Shown here one piece after another: positions 1-6,159 of a DNA stretch of 21,241 nt. Made by a program: the position numbers and the translations under genes. This DNA comes from a virus, in the IMG/VR virus record IMGVR_UViG_3300048838_001160, positions 1 through 21,241 of that record; one strand, 5' to 3'. The notes beneath the pieces were generated by a model. The model saw only the letters and a list, made by a program, of their open reading frames with translations. It was not told where the DNA came from and made no database searches. Position 1 is the first letter of the stretch, and the number at the start of each line of letters is the position of its first letter.

Positions 1-280
1 TCTTCTGCAGCGCCAGATCAGCGCCGCGGTCAATCTGGTCCCACGCCGCCTCAGCGCCTTTCGCCAGCCCGGCAAACGCAACCCCGGCCACGGCCAGAGA
101 CGCGCCAATAGCCGCCGCCGACTGGCCGACCCTGCCGAACCCGCCGGACGTTTGCTCTAGACCCGTGTTGGCCTGCTTGGCCGCGTCGTCCACCTGGCGC
201 AAGTCGGACTGTGCCTTCAGCACATCCGACTCGCCCTGGTAGTCAACCGCCAGAATCGCCTTGACTTGCCTGTCAGCCAT
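1..280 (-). CDS. Tail tape measure protein, N-terminal part (cut by window edge)
   Basis: The reading frame opens with ATG at 278-280 (MADRQVKAILAVDYQGE...) and stays open to the window edge, giving 93 codons. The N-terminus has the short beta start and then the alanine- and glutamine-rich helical sequence (QVDDAAKQANTGLEQ) typical of tape measure proteins, followed by a hydrophobic alanine/glycine stretch at about residues 55-75. Tape measure proteins set tail length and are threaded inside the tail tube. The position directly behind the frameshifted chaperone pair is the canonical place for this gene in siphoviruses. It starts two bases after the stop of the chaperone fusion. The rest of the gene lies outside the window, so total length and any C-terminal hydrolase domain cannot be judged. 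Confidence 0.85.
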   Translation of the reverse strand, partial: MADRQVKAILAVDYQGESDVLKAQSDLRQVDDAAKQANTGLEQTSGGFGRVGQSAAAIGASLAVAGVAFAGLAKGAEAAWDQIDRGADLALQK

Positions 281-282
281 AG

Positions 283-986
283 TTACCTACCGGTCACTCG
301 CTGCCACTGTTGGCGCGCCAACATATTGCCCGCGACGGTCTCCCAACGTTCCATCCGCGTCGACTCCGGCTCGCTCGCCAGCAGCAGCGCCTTCACCTGC
401 CCCACGACCTCAGCCCCGGCCGGGTGCTTGTTCAACCACTGCACCGGGTTCTCAGCCATGCGATAGCCCTGCCAGGCGTTGTAGACGTTTCGCACCAGCA
501 ATGTCTCCATGAGCGCCCCTGGCGGCCAGCGCATCCAGCCCTGCCCCCACGGGTCGCCGAAGTCTCTCAGATGGAAATAGAACACCAGTTCCGGCGGTGG
601 CTCCCCGTTGCCGTCAACGTAGTCCACCACCGCCAAAATCACTTTTTTGGGTTCGGCACCGTCGTCAACGCCGTGTAATGCGCGTCCATCATCAGGCCGT
701 AGTGCTTCACCTCGGCCGCCGTCAGTTTGCGCACGTCCACGCCGTCGAACAGATACACCGTCTCGGCCTTGCCCGTGGCGATGTCCTCCAACCGCTGCGC
801 CGATGTCTCCGGCGAGTCGATCCACCCGGCCACAATCGCCGCCTGCAGCGCCGCCTGACACTGCTCCGGCAACCCTACCCGCGGCATCTGCACATAGGCC
901 CGCGCCCAGGCTGCTACGTCCTCCTGTAGCAGCCCGTCGCGCAGGACCAGTGTTCGCCCAAATGGGTCTGTGGTGCTCTTCGCCAT
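283..986 (-). CDS. Tail assembly chaperone, -1 frameshift product (lambda gpGT-like)
   Basis: Reading the short chaperone up to its two C-terminal lysines and slipping one base back gives a fusion of about 234 residues. The added part begins VILAVVDYVDGNGEPP and ends QQWQRVTGR at 283. The downstream segment has no good start of its own, and its open frame only makes sense as an extension; the stretch of this frame upstream of the slip site is arginine- and glycine-rich shadow sequence. In lambda and many siphoviruses the minor GT fusion is required in a fixed ratio to G, with the T part contacting the tail tube protein. The segment with tryptophan-rich motifs (WGQGWMRWPPGAL, YNAWQGYRM) would be that T-like domain. 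The fusion stops three bases before the tape measure start region. Confidence 0.85.
308..323. repeat. 16-bp palindrome TGTTGGCGCGCCAACA, copy 1
   Basis: Perfect palindrome within the 3' end of the tail chaperone fusion gene, where it encodes MLARQQ. Identical copies lie at 8083-8098 and 17033-17048. See the finding on parS-like sites. Confidence 0.7.
593..648 (-). promoter_or_regulatory. Programmed -1 ribosomal frameshift signal
   Basis: On the minus strand the heptamer A AAA AAG (642-648) is read in frame as CCA AAA AAG followed directly by TGA. This is the same heptamer as in E. coli dnaX. Seven bases further on, GGCGGTGG (627-634) can pair perfectly with CCACCGCC (593-600) across a 26-base loop. 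This makes an 8-bp GC-rich stem at the usual stimulator distance. The two overlapping frames flank it exactly as in lambda G/GT. Confidence 0.85.
639..986 (-). CDS. Tail assembly chaperone, short form (lambda gpG-like)
   Basis: This 115-residue protein starts MAKSTTDPFG and ends in NPKK just before a TGA at 639-641. Its helical middle part (RAYVQMPRVGLPEQCQAALQAAI) and its place between the tail tube gene and the tape measure gene match the gpG-type tail chaperones. In the family these bind the tape measure protein and recruit tail tube subunits during assembly, and are absent from the finished virion. Its ATG overlaps the stop of the tail tube gene (TAATG), so translation is probably coupled. 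The 3' end carries an A AAA AAG slippery heptamer, so a fraction of ribosomes should continue in the -1 frame to make the longer product annotated separately. Assignment rests on gene order and the frameshift, since sequence similarity in this family is low. Confidence 0.85.
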   Translation of the reverse strand: MAKSTTDPFGRTLVLRDGLLQEDVAAWARAYVQMPRVGLPEQCQAALQAAIVAGWIDSPETSAQRLEDIATGKAETVYLFDGVDVRKLTAAEVKHYGLMMDAHYTALTTVPNPKK

Positions 987-1372
987 TAGGCCGTCTCAGC
1001 CTCAACCGTGATCGCGCCGCTGGCCGTGAACTCAGCCGTCACCGTCACCCAGCCGCCCGAGGGCGCGCTGACGTCATACCCGGCCGCGTAACCCGCTGCT
1101 GCCGACAGCTTCACCCCGTCCACCTTGTCGTGGGCGATTGTGCCGCTGGTCCCCTGGGCAATAGCCGCAAGCGTCGTGTGCGGCGTGGAGGCCGGGAGAT
1201 TGAACGTCACCGTCCACTTCGCCAGACCGGGGATCGTCACCGTGATCGGGTAAGCCGCGTCCGCCACAACCTTGCTCAGGATCTGCCCCTTGCTGTTGAA
1301 CTTGATGTCTTCCACGTTGGGCAGCACCGTGCTGCCAAATGTGAACGTCTGTCCATGTCCTGTACCTGCCAT
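986..1372 (-). CDS. Major tail tube protein
   Basis: A 128-residue protein, MAGTGHGQTFTFGSTVLPNV..., rich in beta-strand patterns and threonine/valine. It has alternating hydrophobic residues throughout (ITVTIPGLAKWTVTFNLP, WVTVTAEFTASGAITVEAE). It sits between the tail terminator gene and the tail chaperones, which is the normal place of the tail tube subunit. Members of this family stack as hexameric rings around the tape measure. Two ATGs follow each other (1375 and 1372). GAGG is three bases before the first and six before the second, so the second was chosen. At under 130 residues it is short for a major tail protein and has no added C-terminal Ig-like domain. Assignment is mainly by context and overall beta character. 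Confidence 0.75.
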   Translation of the reverse strand: MAGTGHGQTFTFGSTVLPNVEDIKFNSKGQILSKVVADAAYPITVTIPGLAKWTVTFNLPASTPHTTLAAIAQGTSGTIAHDKVDGVKLSAAAGYAAGYDVSAPSGGWVTVTAEFTASGAITVEAETA

Positions 1373-1380
1373 CATTCACC

Positions 1381-1758
1381 TCATTCGCTGTAATAGATCT
1401 CGAACTCAACCAGCTGCCGGTACCACATGGTTTCCGGCTCGTAATCGTCACGCATGTCCGTGACCTCAATGCGGTCCACGGCTCCGCTCTGATACCCGTT
1501 AATCGCGGCCAACAGCGCCGCCTTCCCGGCCTTGATGCCGCCGTAGCTGCGATCCCAGTAGTGCAGCTTGTACCGCCCCACCCGCAGCCCCGTGTCGCCG
1601 TCGGCCCGCACCTCTGTGCGCGTGTTCATCTCATCGTAAACGACGCAGGGCAACGTGGCGTTGTCCGGCATCAGCCGCGGATACATCCGCGTGCCAATCA
1701 GCGCCGATACGCCCGCCGTGCCTGTAATCAGCGTGACCAGTGTCGTCTCAATTGCCAT
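1381..1758 (-). CDS. Tail terminator / tail completion protein, DUF3168-like
   Basis: A 125-residue protein beginning MAIETTLVTLITGTAGVSALIGTRMYP. The pattern of an N-terminal helix, then a small-residue turn and R(I/M)YP, a mid-protein P.VVYDE strand, and a late LxAINGYQSG helix matches the DUF3168 family. These proteins act as tail terminators or tail completion proteins (lambda gpU position). They cap the growing tail tube and attach it to the head. Its start overlaps the stop of the upstream gene in a TAATG, and its stop lies shortly before the tail tube start, so it belongs to one translational chain with both. Confidence 0.8.
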   Translation of the reverse strand: MAIETTLVTLITGTAGVSALIGTRMYPRLMPDNATLPCVVYDEMNTRTEVRADGDTGLRVGRYKLHYWDRSYGGIKAGKAALLAAINGYQSGAVDRIEVTDMRDDYEPETMWYRQLVEFEIYYSE

Positions 1759-2129
1759 TACAGGTTCAACCCCGCCAACAGGTGGTTCATCAGGACTTCC
1801 AGCCGCGTCGCCAGTTGCCCGACGCCCTTTGCGTTGGCGTTGCCAATCATGTGGTGAGCCACGTTGCGACTGCCACCGTCCTCAACCTGCGCCGCGTAGA
1901 TCAGCGTGGACCCCCACGCCAAACGGGCAGTGTTGCGGTTCACCTCGTTCGTAAACACCCGGATCGAATCCCGCAGCTCGCCCGACTCCACCGGTGTGTT
2001 GGCCTTGGCGTCGGTCAGCACATACGCGCCCGTTTCCGTCAACGCCGGCCCCACAACGTCAGGCATCACCCGCCGGTGAAAGTCGCCCATGTCATTGAGC
2101 AGGTCGTCCATGCCCACAAAGCCGCTCAT
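1758..2129 (-). CDS. HK97 gp10-like head-tail/tail component
   Basis: A 123-residue protein with the hallmark middle segment TPVESGELRDSIRV followed by YAAQVEDGGSRN. This is the signature of the HK97 gp10 family (tail component; structural neck protein). In the family these proteins sit at the head-tail interface, between connector and tail terminator. The first 40 residues are predicted helical (LLNDMGDFHRRVMPDVVGPAL). The start ATG overlaps the upstream stop as ATGA, with GAGGAG just before it. Order (adaptor, gp10, DUF3168, tail tube) agrees with HK97-like genomes. Confidence 0.85.
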   Translation of the reverse strand: MSGFVGMDDLLNDMGDFHRRVMPDVVGPALTETGAYVLTDAKANTPVESGELRDSIRVFTNEVNRNTARLAWGSTLIYAAQVEDGGSRNVAHHMIGNANAKGVGQLATRLEVLMNHLLAGLNL

Positions 2130-2452
2130 TCAGGCTCCTCGCACAACAGTTCCAGATACGCCCGGCGGTCGCCCACATCAATCGGGTCCTGAACCAGATG
2201 GTAGGCCCGGCCCCCATACAGCACGCGCCAGGTGTTGTCCACATCCTCACGATACCGAACGACAAACCGCCGCGTCAGCTTGGCGTGCACCGCCTGCGCC
2301 GCGAACAGCTCCCGGCCGTCCAGCGGCTCAGCCGAGGCCCACACCGTCGCCGCCGTGACCCACGTCGTCACCGGTTCGCCGTAGCTGTCCTGCGCCGTCG
2401 TCGGCCGTTGCAGCGATACCCGCCGCCGTAGCTGTCCCGCGCCGCGTTTCAT
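2126..2452 (-). CDS. Head-tail adaptor / head closure protein (SPP1 gp16 family)
   Basis: A 108-residue protein beginning MKRGAGQLRRRVSLQRPT, with the downstream pattern DSYGEPVTTWVTAATVWASAEPLDGRE. This is the typical phage head-tail joining (stopper) sequence. Such proteins form a ring below the portal adaptor that closes the head after DNA packaging. The later RRFVVRYREDVDNTWRVLYGGRAYHL segment also fits: the family ends with a small beta-barrel edge strand and Y.I..I...  Start overlaps the stop of the connector gene in TGATG. Confidence is high from both motif and position. Confidence 0.85.
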   Translation of the reverse strand: MKRGAGQLRRRVSLQRPTTAQDSYGEPVTTWVTAATVWASAEPLDGRELFAAQAVHAKLTRRFVVRYREDVDNTWRVLYGGRAYHLVQDPIDVGDRRAYLELLCEEPE

Positions 2453-3039
2453 CAGTACGTTTTCGTCTCAAACATGCGGAACAGGTCGTCCACGCGGTCG
2501 TTGGTCGGCACCACCATCCCCGCCGGATAGTTGCTCTCGCGGTACTCGTACAGGTCGCCAATCATCAGCTTCATCGCTGCGATCAGCTCGGCCGGCACAC
2601 TCAGCCCGTCCGCGCCGTACCCCAGCACCACCCGCACCCGCACCGCATTCACGACCTCCAGGATGACCCCCGGCCACGTCGTGCCGCTCTTCAGCCAGAT
2701 AGACGCCGGCTGCCCGTAGCGGTCGAGTATGTAGTTCTCAGCCGCAAACACCGTTTCCGCGGCGTCGCGGGGCGTGTAGTTGATCGATGTCACCGACGCC
2801 ACCGGCGAGGCGCTGTTGGGCAGCACCAGCACGCCGCCACTGGGAAACCGGTCCGCATACAGATCCCACGTCTGCGTGATGAGCTTCACCCCGGTCACGT
2901 TCTCACACCGTTGCCGCGCCGTGCGAATCGCGCCCGCCAGCCAATCGTTGTCGTCGTGGCTGTCCAACCGCAAATGCGCCTGTGCTTCCGGGATGGTGAT
3001 CGGCTCAACGGCCGGGGCTGTGACCAGTACCGCCTTCAT
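2452..3039 (-). CDS. Head-tail connector protein (HK97 gp6-like)
   Basis: A 195-residue protein, MKAVLVTAPAVEPITIPEAQAHLRLD..., with the characteristic opening of the gp6-like / phiE125 gp8 connector family. The order is an ITIPEAKxHLR motif, then an acidic short turn (DSHDDNDWLAGAIRTARQRCENVTG) and a C-terminal helix rich in Leu/Ile (LIAAMKLMIGDLYEYRES). The family forms the ring attached directly to the portal. The start ATG is preceded by GAGGGTAAGCC, and it begins three bases after the stop of the small upstream gene. The middle region carries a beta-rich insertion (SPVASVTSINY, VRVRVVLGYGADG). Confidence 0.85.
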   Translation of the reverse strand: MKAVLVTAPAVEPITIPEAQAHLRLDSHDDNDWLAGAIRTARQRCENVTGVKLITQTWDLYADRFPSGGVLVLPNSASPVASVTSINYTPRDAAETVFAAENYILDRYGQPASIWLKSGTTWPGVILEVVNAVRVRVVLGYGADGLSVPAELIAAMKLMIGDLYEYRESNYPAGMVVPTNDRVDDLFRMFETKTY

Positions 3040-3042
3040 GGC

Positions 3043-3249
3043 TTACCCTCGTTTCCGCGCTCGCGGCTTGACGGCCGTTTCCGGCGGTTGCGTGGCCGCC
3101 GTCTCCGGCCCGTCATCCATGGGAACAACCAACCCTGCATCAATCCAGTCCGACCCGACCGGCAACTCGAACACGTCTCCGACATCTTTCCGGTACTTGA
3201 CGCCATCCGTCCCCTTGCCTACAAACGACTTGATCGCTCGTACTATCAC
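3043..3249 (-). CDS. Small phage protein of unknown function in the neck module
   Basis: A 68-residue protein starting with GTG at 3247-3249 (VIVRAIKSFVGKGTDGVKYRKDVGDVFELP). The start is supported by GGAGG eight bases upstream and by a GTGA overlap with the stop of the glycosyltransferase gene; longer ATG starts would overlap that gene deeply. The N-terminal 45 residues look like a small beta domain (VKYRKDVGDVFELPVGSDWIDAGLVVP). The C-terminus is disordered and proline/threonine-rich, ending basic (KPRARKRG). Similar small proteins with a (V/I)xxGxxxEVP..A..L...G pattern are common beside connector genes. No function is claimed. Confidence 0.75.
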   Translation of the reverse strand: MIVRAIKSFVGKGTDGVKYRKDVGDVFELPVGSDWIDAGLVVPMDDGPETAATQPPETAVKPRARKRG

Positions 3250-3872
3250 GCTATCGCCTCCAGGTGCGGCCACTGTATCTCGCCATGTTCGTTGACATGC
3301 CCGCACACCACACCCATATCGGCCCGCTGGCTGAGTCCCGCGTGCATCACGTCCCGATTGAAGTACGTGTCGCAGTGGGCCGTCTCTTCCATCCGAAACG
3401 GGATCACCTCCAGTACATGCCGCTGAATCAGCGCACACCCCAGCCCGCCGCCGCTACAGGGCACCGCGCCCTTCGCTACGGCGTCAGCCAGCAGGGCAGG
3501 GTGAATGCTGAGGCTTTCGCCCTCATTGCGCGGATTGCCCGGATACCGCTCAAACACGTTGATGATCTGCGTGTTGCGAAACCGGTACACCCCATAGGCC
3601 ACGTCCGCTTCCAATGCCGCCAACCGCGTCAGCGTATCAGGCGGCACGATGATGTCGGATTCAACGACCAGCATCGCATCGTACCGCCCCGCCAGAAACA
3701 CCTCACGGGCCCGGATGTACTGGTGCAGGATATTCTCCCGCCCGCTCTCCGTCGGATTGTCCCGCTGGAGCAGCCACGATAGCGGCCCCGGCCAGACCAG
3801 TCCGGCCACTCCCTCTACCGCTTCGGGCTCCAGCCGGTACACCGGCGTGAACACCAGTACATCACGGGTCAT
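3246..3872 (-). CDS. Glycosyltransferase-like protein (GT-A fold, GT2-type)
   Basis: A 208-residue protein, MTRDVLVFTPVYRLEPE... The features in order are an N-terminal beta strand opening the Rossmann-like half; a helix N/R-rich (RENILHQYIRAREVFL); a strand leading to the metal-binding type motif ESD at 71-73 inside LVVESDIIVPPDTL; a YGVYRFRN segment; a glycine-rich stretch PCSGGGLGCALI; and a C-terminal Asp/His segment ending VVCGHVN. This order is that of GT2-like nucleotide-sugar transferases. The ATG at 3872 was chosen because the longer frame runs into the capsid gene; there is no clear Shine-Dalgarno, so coupling to the capsid stop seven bases upstream is likely. Lying directly behind the capsid gene, it may modify virion proteins; that is inference. 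The substrate is unknown. Confidence 0.7.
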   Translation of the reverse strand: MTRDVLVFTPVYRLEPEAVEGVAGLVWPGPLSWLLQRDNPTESGRENILHQYIRAREVFLAGRYDAMLVVESDIIVPPDTLTRLAALEADVAYGVYRFRNTQIINVFERYPGNPRNEGESLSIHPALLADAVAKGAVPCSGGGLGCALIQRHVLEVIPFRMEETAHCDTYFNRDVMHAGLSQRADMGVVCGHVNEHGEIQWPHLEAIA

Positions 3873-3879
3873 GATTGTC

Positions 3880-5124
3880 TTAGGCGCTCGGATGCACGCC
3901 GTAGCCGATCGCGCCGCTCTGCAACGTGCCGTAATCAAAGGCGAAGTGGTACTTCAACAGCACCATGCCCGCCACCGAATACGGGTCACGCAGCAGCGTG
4001 ATCTGCGGGCTCTCGTACAGCCCGACATAGTTCCAGTTGCCGAACAGCACCGGCTTGGCCGAGGCCGCAATGGCCGCCACCGACCCGGAGAAGTACACCG
4101 GGTAGCCCATGACCGTCCGGTTGAACGACCCGGCCGGCGTCTCCGCATACAGCCGCGCGTTGCCGGTCAGGCTGGTGATGTCGCCGAACGTCGGCGGGCG
4201 CATGACCCACGCCACGTTGCTGTCGCCCTCCAGATAGTAAGACAGCGTGTTGTTGTACACGATGTCTTCCGGCTCGCCCGCGGCGATGGCCGTGGCGCTG
4301 GCAAAGGTCTTCAGCACCGAGCCCTGACCCACAACTTCGGCCACCAGGGCGGCGTTGTGGGTCAGGGCCACGCTCTGACCGATCATGCTGGCGATGTGGC
4401 CGTCCAGGTCAACAGCGTTGTTCTGCAACAGCTGCAGGGTCAACTCCAGAACCTTGGTCTTCCACACCAGCGTGAACGTGGTCTTGCCGAACTGCAGCGC
4501 GTCACGCTCCCAGCTCACGTCATGGGCGTCGCTCTGCTCGGCCGTGGTGGCAAATACCTGCGGGTCAGCGGCCTGGGTCGGGAAATCGATCGCCGACGCC
4601 GTACCCTGAATCCGCTGCACTGCCAGCCGGTCAGCCAGCATCATCTCCGACATGCGCTCAGCGATGCGGGGCACGAACCCGGTCGGGTTCAGATTGCCGC
4701 CGTCGGCCGCGGTGCCGATGTTCATCGAGCTGTTGGTCACGGCGCGATGCTCGGCCAGGTCAAACGTCACACCGCGGCCCTGCGGGGTGTCGCCAACCAT
4801 GTGGCTCAGGCCGCCGGTGTCGCCGGTGCGCACCCAGTGATTGAACGCATTGCGCTCGTTGTCGGCGCCCATCTTGTTCCACGCCGGGGCTTTGCCCTGC
4901 GCCTGCGTGCCCGCGCTGGTGCGCGCCTCGGCCTGCAAACGCTCCGTCTCTTCCAGGCGCTCAATCTGCGCCCGCAGCCCCTCAACCTCGCCCTTCAGGC
5001 CGTCGTACTGGCCCTGCTCGGCTTCGGTCAAGTCGCGCTCTTCCTGCAGCGCCTTGTCATTCAGTGCAGCCATCGCGCTGATCTTGTCGGCGCGGGCCTG
5101 TCGCAATTCCTTCAAACCCTTCAT
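3880..5124 (-). CDS. Major capsid protein, HK97 fold
   Basis: A 414-residue protein. Start MKGLKELRQAR (ATG 5122-5124) has AGGAG eight bases upstream; the longer frame begins inside the protease gene. Residues 1 to about 75 form a charged coiled-coil delta domain (LRQARADKISAMAAL ... LKGEVEGLRAQIERLEE), which in HK97-like phages acts as internal scaffold and is removed by the protease. The body contains typical capsid sequence: an MNIGTAADGGNLNPTGF N-arm region; VWKTKVLELTLQLLQN in the long helix; a YLEGDSNVAWVMRPPTFGDI P-domain; and RTVMGYPVYF and the C-terminal DPYSVAGMVLLKYHFAFDYG. The gene order protease-capsid-connectors is standard. No N-terminal cleavage site can be pinned with certainty, but the linker at about 75-100 is a reasonable guess. 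Confidence 0.92.
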   Translation of the reverse strand: MKGLKELRQARADKISAMAALNDKALQEERDLTEAEQGQYDGLKGEVEGLRAQIERLEETERLQAEARTSAGTQAQGKAPAWNKMGADNERNAFNHWVRTGDTGGLSHMVGDTPQGRGVTFDLAEHRAVTNSSMNIGTAADGGNLNPTGFVPRIAERMSEMMLADRLAVQRIQGTASAIDFPTQAADPQVFATTAEQSDAHDVSWERDALQFGKTTFTLVWKTKVLELTLQLLQNNAVDLDGHIASMIGQSVALTHNAALVAEVVGQGSVLKTFASATAIAAGEPEDIVYNNTLSYYLEGDSNVAWVMRPPTFGDITSLTGNARLYAETPAGSFNRTVMGYPVYFSGSVAAIAASAKPVLFGNWNYVGLYESPQITLLRDPYSVAGMVLLKYHFAFDYGTLQSGAIGYGVHPSA

Positions 5125-5125
5125 C

Positions 5126-5755
5126 TCACTTGCTCCTGTTGATCTCAATCTCTCGTTGCCGCGCTGCCGCCCGCGCCTGCGTTTTGGCCCGCTCTGCCTG
5201 TTCATGTTCGTCGGCGGCCGTGGCCCCCTGGCTCATGGCCGTCGCCTTATCCCGTGCCTGTGCGCTTGTCTGCGGATAGGCCGGGTAGGTGACTAGTGAT
5301 ACATCCCCGTCGTTCAGGTCGATGTCCTGCAACGTCCGCAACGGCATCCCGTCACCGTCGCTCCACGTCTCGCCGCCCTTGGGGATGCGAAAGGCGAAAG
5401 ACATCTGGTCCACGTAGCCGCCGCGTACCAGCGTCATGGCGTCGCGCCCGGCCTGCGTGTCGGGCGGGGTGATGACCACCCGCAGCCCCTTGCTGTCCTC
5501 AGTCAGTCCCAGGGTGCCGTTGCGCGTCCGACCGATGGTGGTCAGCCCGCCCTCGTGCTCGATCGTCGCCCGCACGTCCGGGTTGGCGGCCAGCGTCCTG
5601 GCAAACGCGCCCGGCGCAATCTGCTCCTGGAAGTTCCAGATCTCCGTCCGCTCGTTGAACACCGCCGCATAGCCTTCAATCACCGGCGGCCGTTCACCGT
5701 CCTCGCGCACTTCCAATCCCTGTGCCGTCAGCGTTCGCCGTTCTTTATCGCTCAT
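5126..5755 (-). CDS. Prohead maturation protease (HK97 gp4-like, peptidase U35)
   Basis: A 209-residue serine protease of the herpesvirus assemblin type. The motif IEHEGGLTTIGRT contains the expected histidine (His67), followed by NGTLGLTEDSKGL. The later GGYVDQMSFAF carries the expected serine (Ser119). The N-terminal IEGYAAVFNERTEI is the usual family opening. In HK97-like phages the protease enters the prohead and removes the capsid delta domain and itself. The C-terminal 50 residues (ATAADEHEQAERAKTQARAAARQ) are charged and helical, probably the self-cleaved tail that packs with scaffold. Its ATG overlaps the stop of the kinase gene, and its stop is one base before the capsid start. Confidence 0.92.
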   Translation of the reverse strand: MSDKERRTLTAQGLEVREDGERPPVIEGYAAVFNERTEIWNFQEQIAPGAFARTLAANPDVRATIEHEGGLTTIGRTRNGTLGLTEDSKGLRVVITPPDTQAGRDAMTLVRGGYVDQMSFAFRIPKGGETWSDGDGMPLRTLQDIDLNDGDVSLVTYPAYPQTSAQARDKATAMSQGATAADEHEQAERAKTQARAAARQREIEINRSK

Positions 5756-6159
5756 TGCACTACCTCATCGCGTTCGTCGCGTTCGTAAGCTGCCCACCAC
5801 GCCTCAACCAGTGCCGGCCAATCGGCCAGCCCCTCGCGCCGGATGTCGCCCTCAATGCGCCGCAGACATTCATCCGCCGGCGTCTCCAGCACCACCACCT
5901 CAGCGCCACGCCCCCGCATCAGCTCGCGGTACTTCGCCGTCGGGTCGCTGCTGATCACGTAGTCCGGCGACAACTCATCAATGATGAGATCCCGCGCGTC
6001 CAGCACCCGCCCCACCGCCACCGGCGGCTTGTCGTACACCGGCCGCATGGTCAACGCGCTAAATAGCAAATCCACGTCAACCGCGATCTGCCCCGCCTGA
6101 ATACGTTCCCGTACCCAGGTCGTTTTGCCACTGCCCGGCGCGCCGACAATTACCTTCAC
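5752..6159 (-). CDS. Small P-loop nucleotide kinase-like ATPase
   Basis: A 135-residue protein beginning VKVIVGAPGSGKTTWVRERI with GTG at 6157-6159, which overlaps the portal stop as GTGA. Walker A is GAPGSGKT at residues 6-13. An aspartate-rich DVDLLFSAL follows at 28-36, where nucleoside and polynucleotide kinases place the acceptor-binding acid. A Walker-B-like LIIDE is at 58-62. A late LETPADECLRRIEGDIRREG at about 91-110 looks like the lid/arginine region of AAA_33 or zeta-like kinases. The longer upstream frame is only an overlap with the portal gene. Its target (5' ends of RNA or DNA, nucleotides or another small molecule) cannot be told. Its place between portal and protease is unusual for a metabolic enzyme. 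Confidence 0.75.
   Translation of the reverse strand: MKVIVGAPGSGKTTWVRERIQAGQIAVDVDLLFSALTMRPVYDKPPVAVGRVLDARDLIIDELSPDYVISSDPTAKYRELMRGRGAEVVVLETPADECLRRIEGDIRREGLADWPALVEAWWAAYERDERDEVVQ

Noticed and set aside
642-1005. Independent gene for the 5' part of the 283-1005 frame
   Set aside because: Upstream of the slippery site this frame is arginine/glycine-rich shadow of the chaperone gene; the real downstream part is reached by frameshifting.
3649-5142. Long plus-strand frame of 497 residues opposite the capsid gene
   Set aside because: It is the antisense shadow of the capsid and glycosyltransferase genes, rich in Arg, His and Gln, with no motif.
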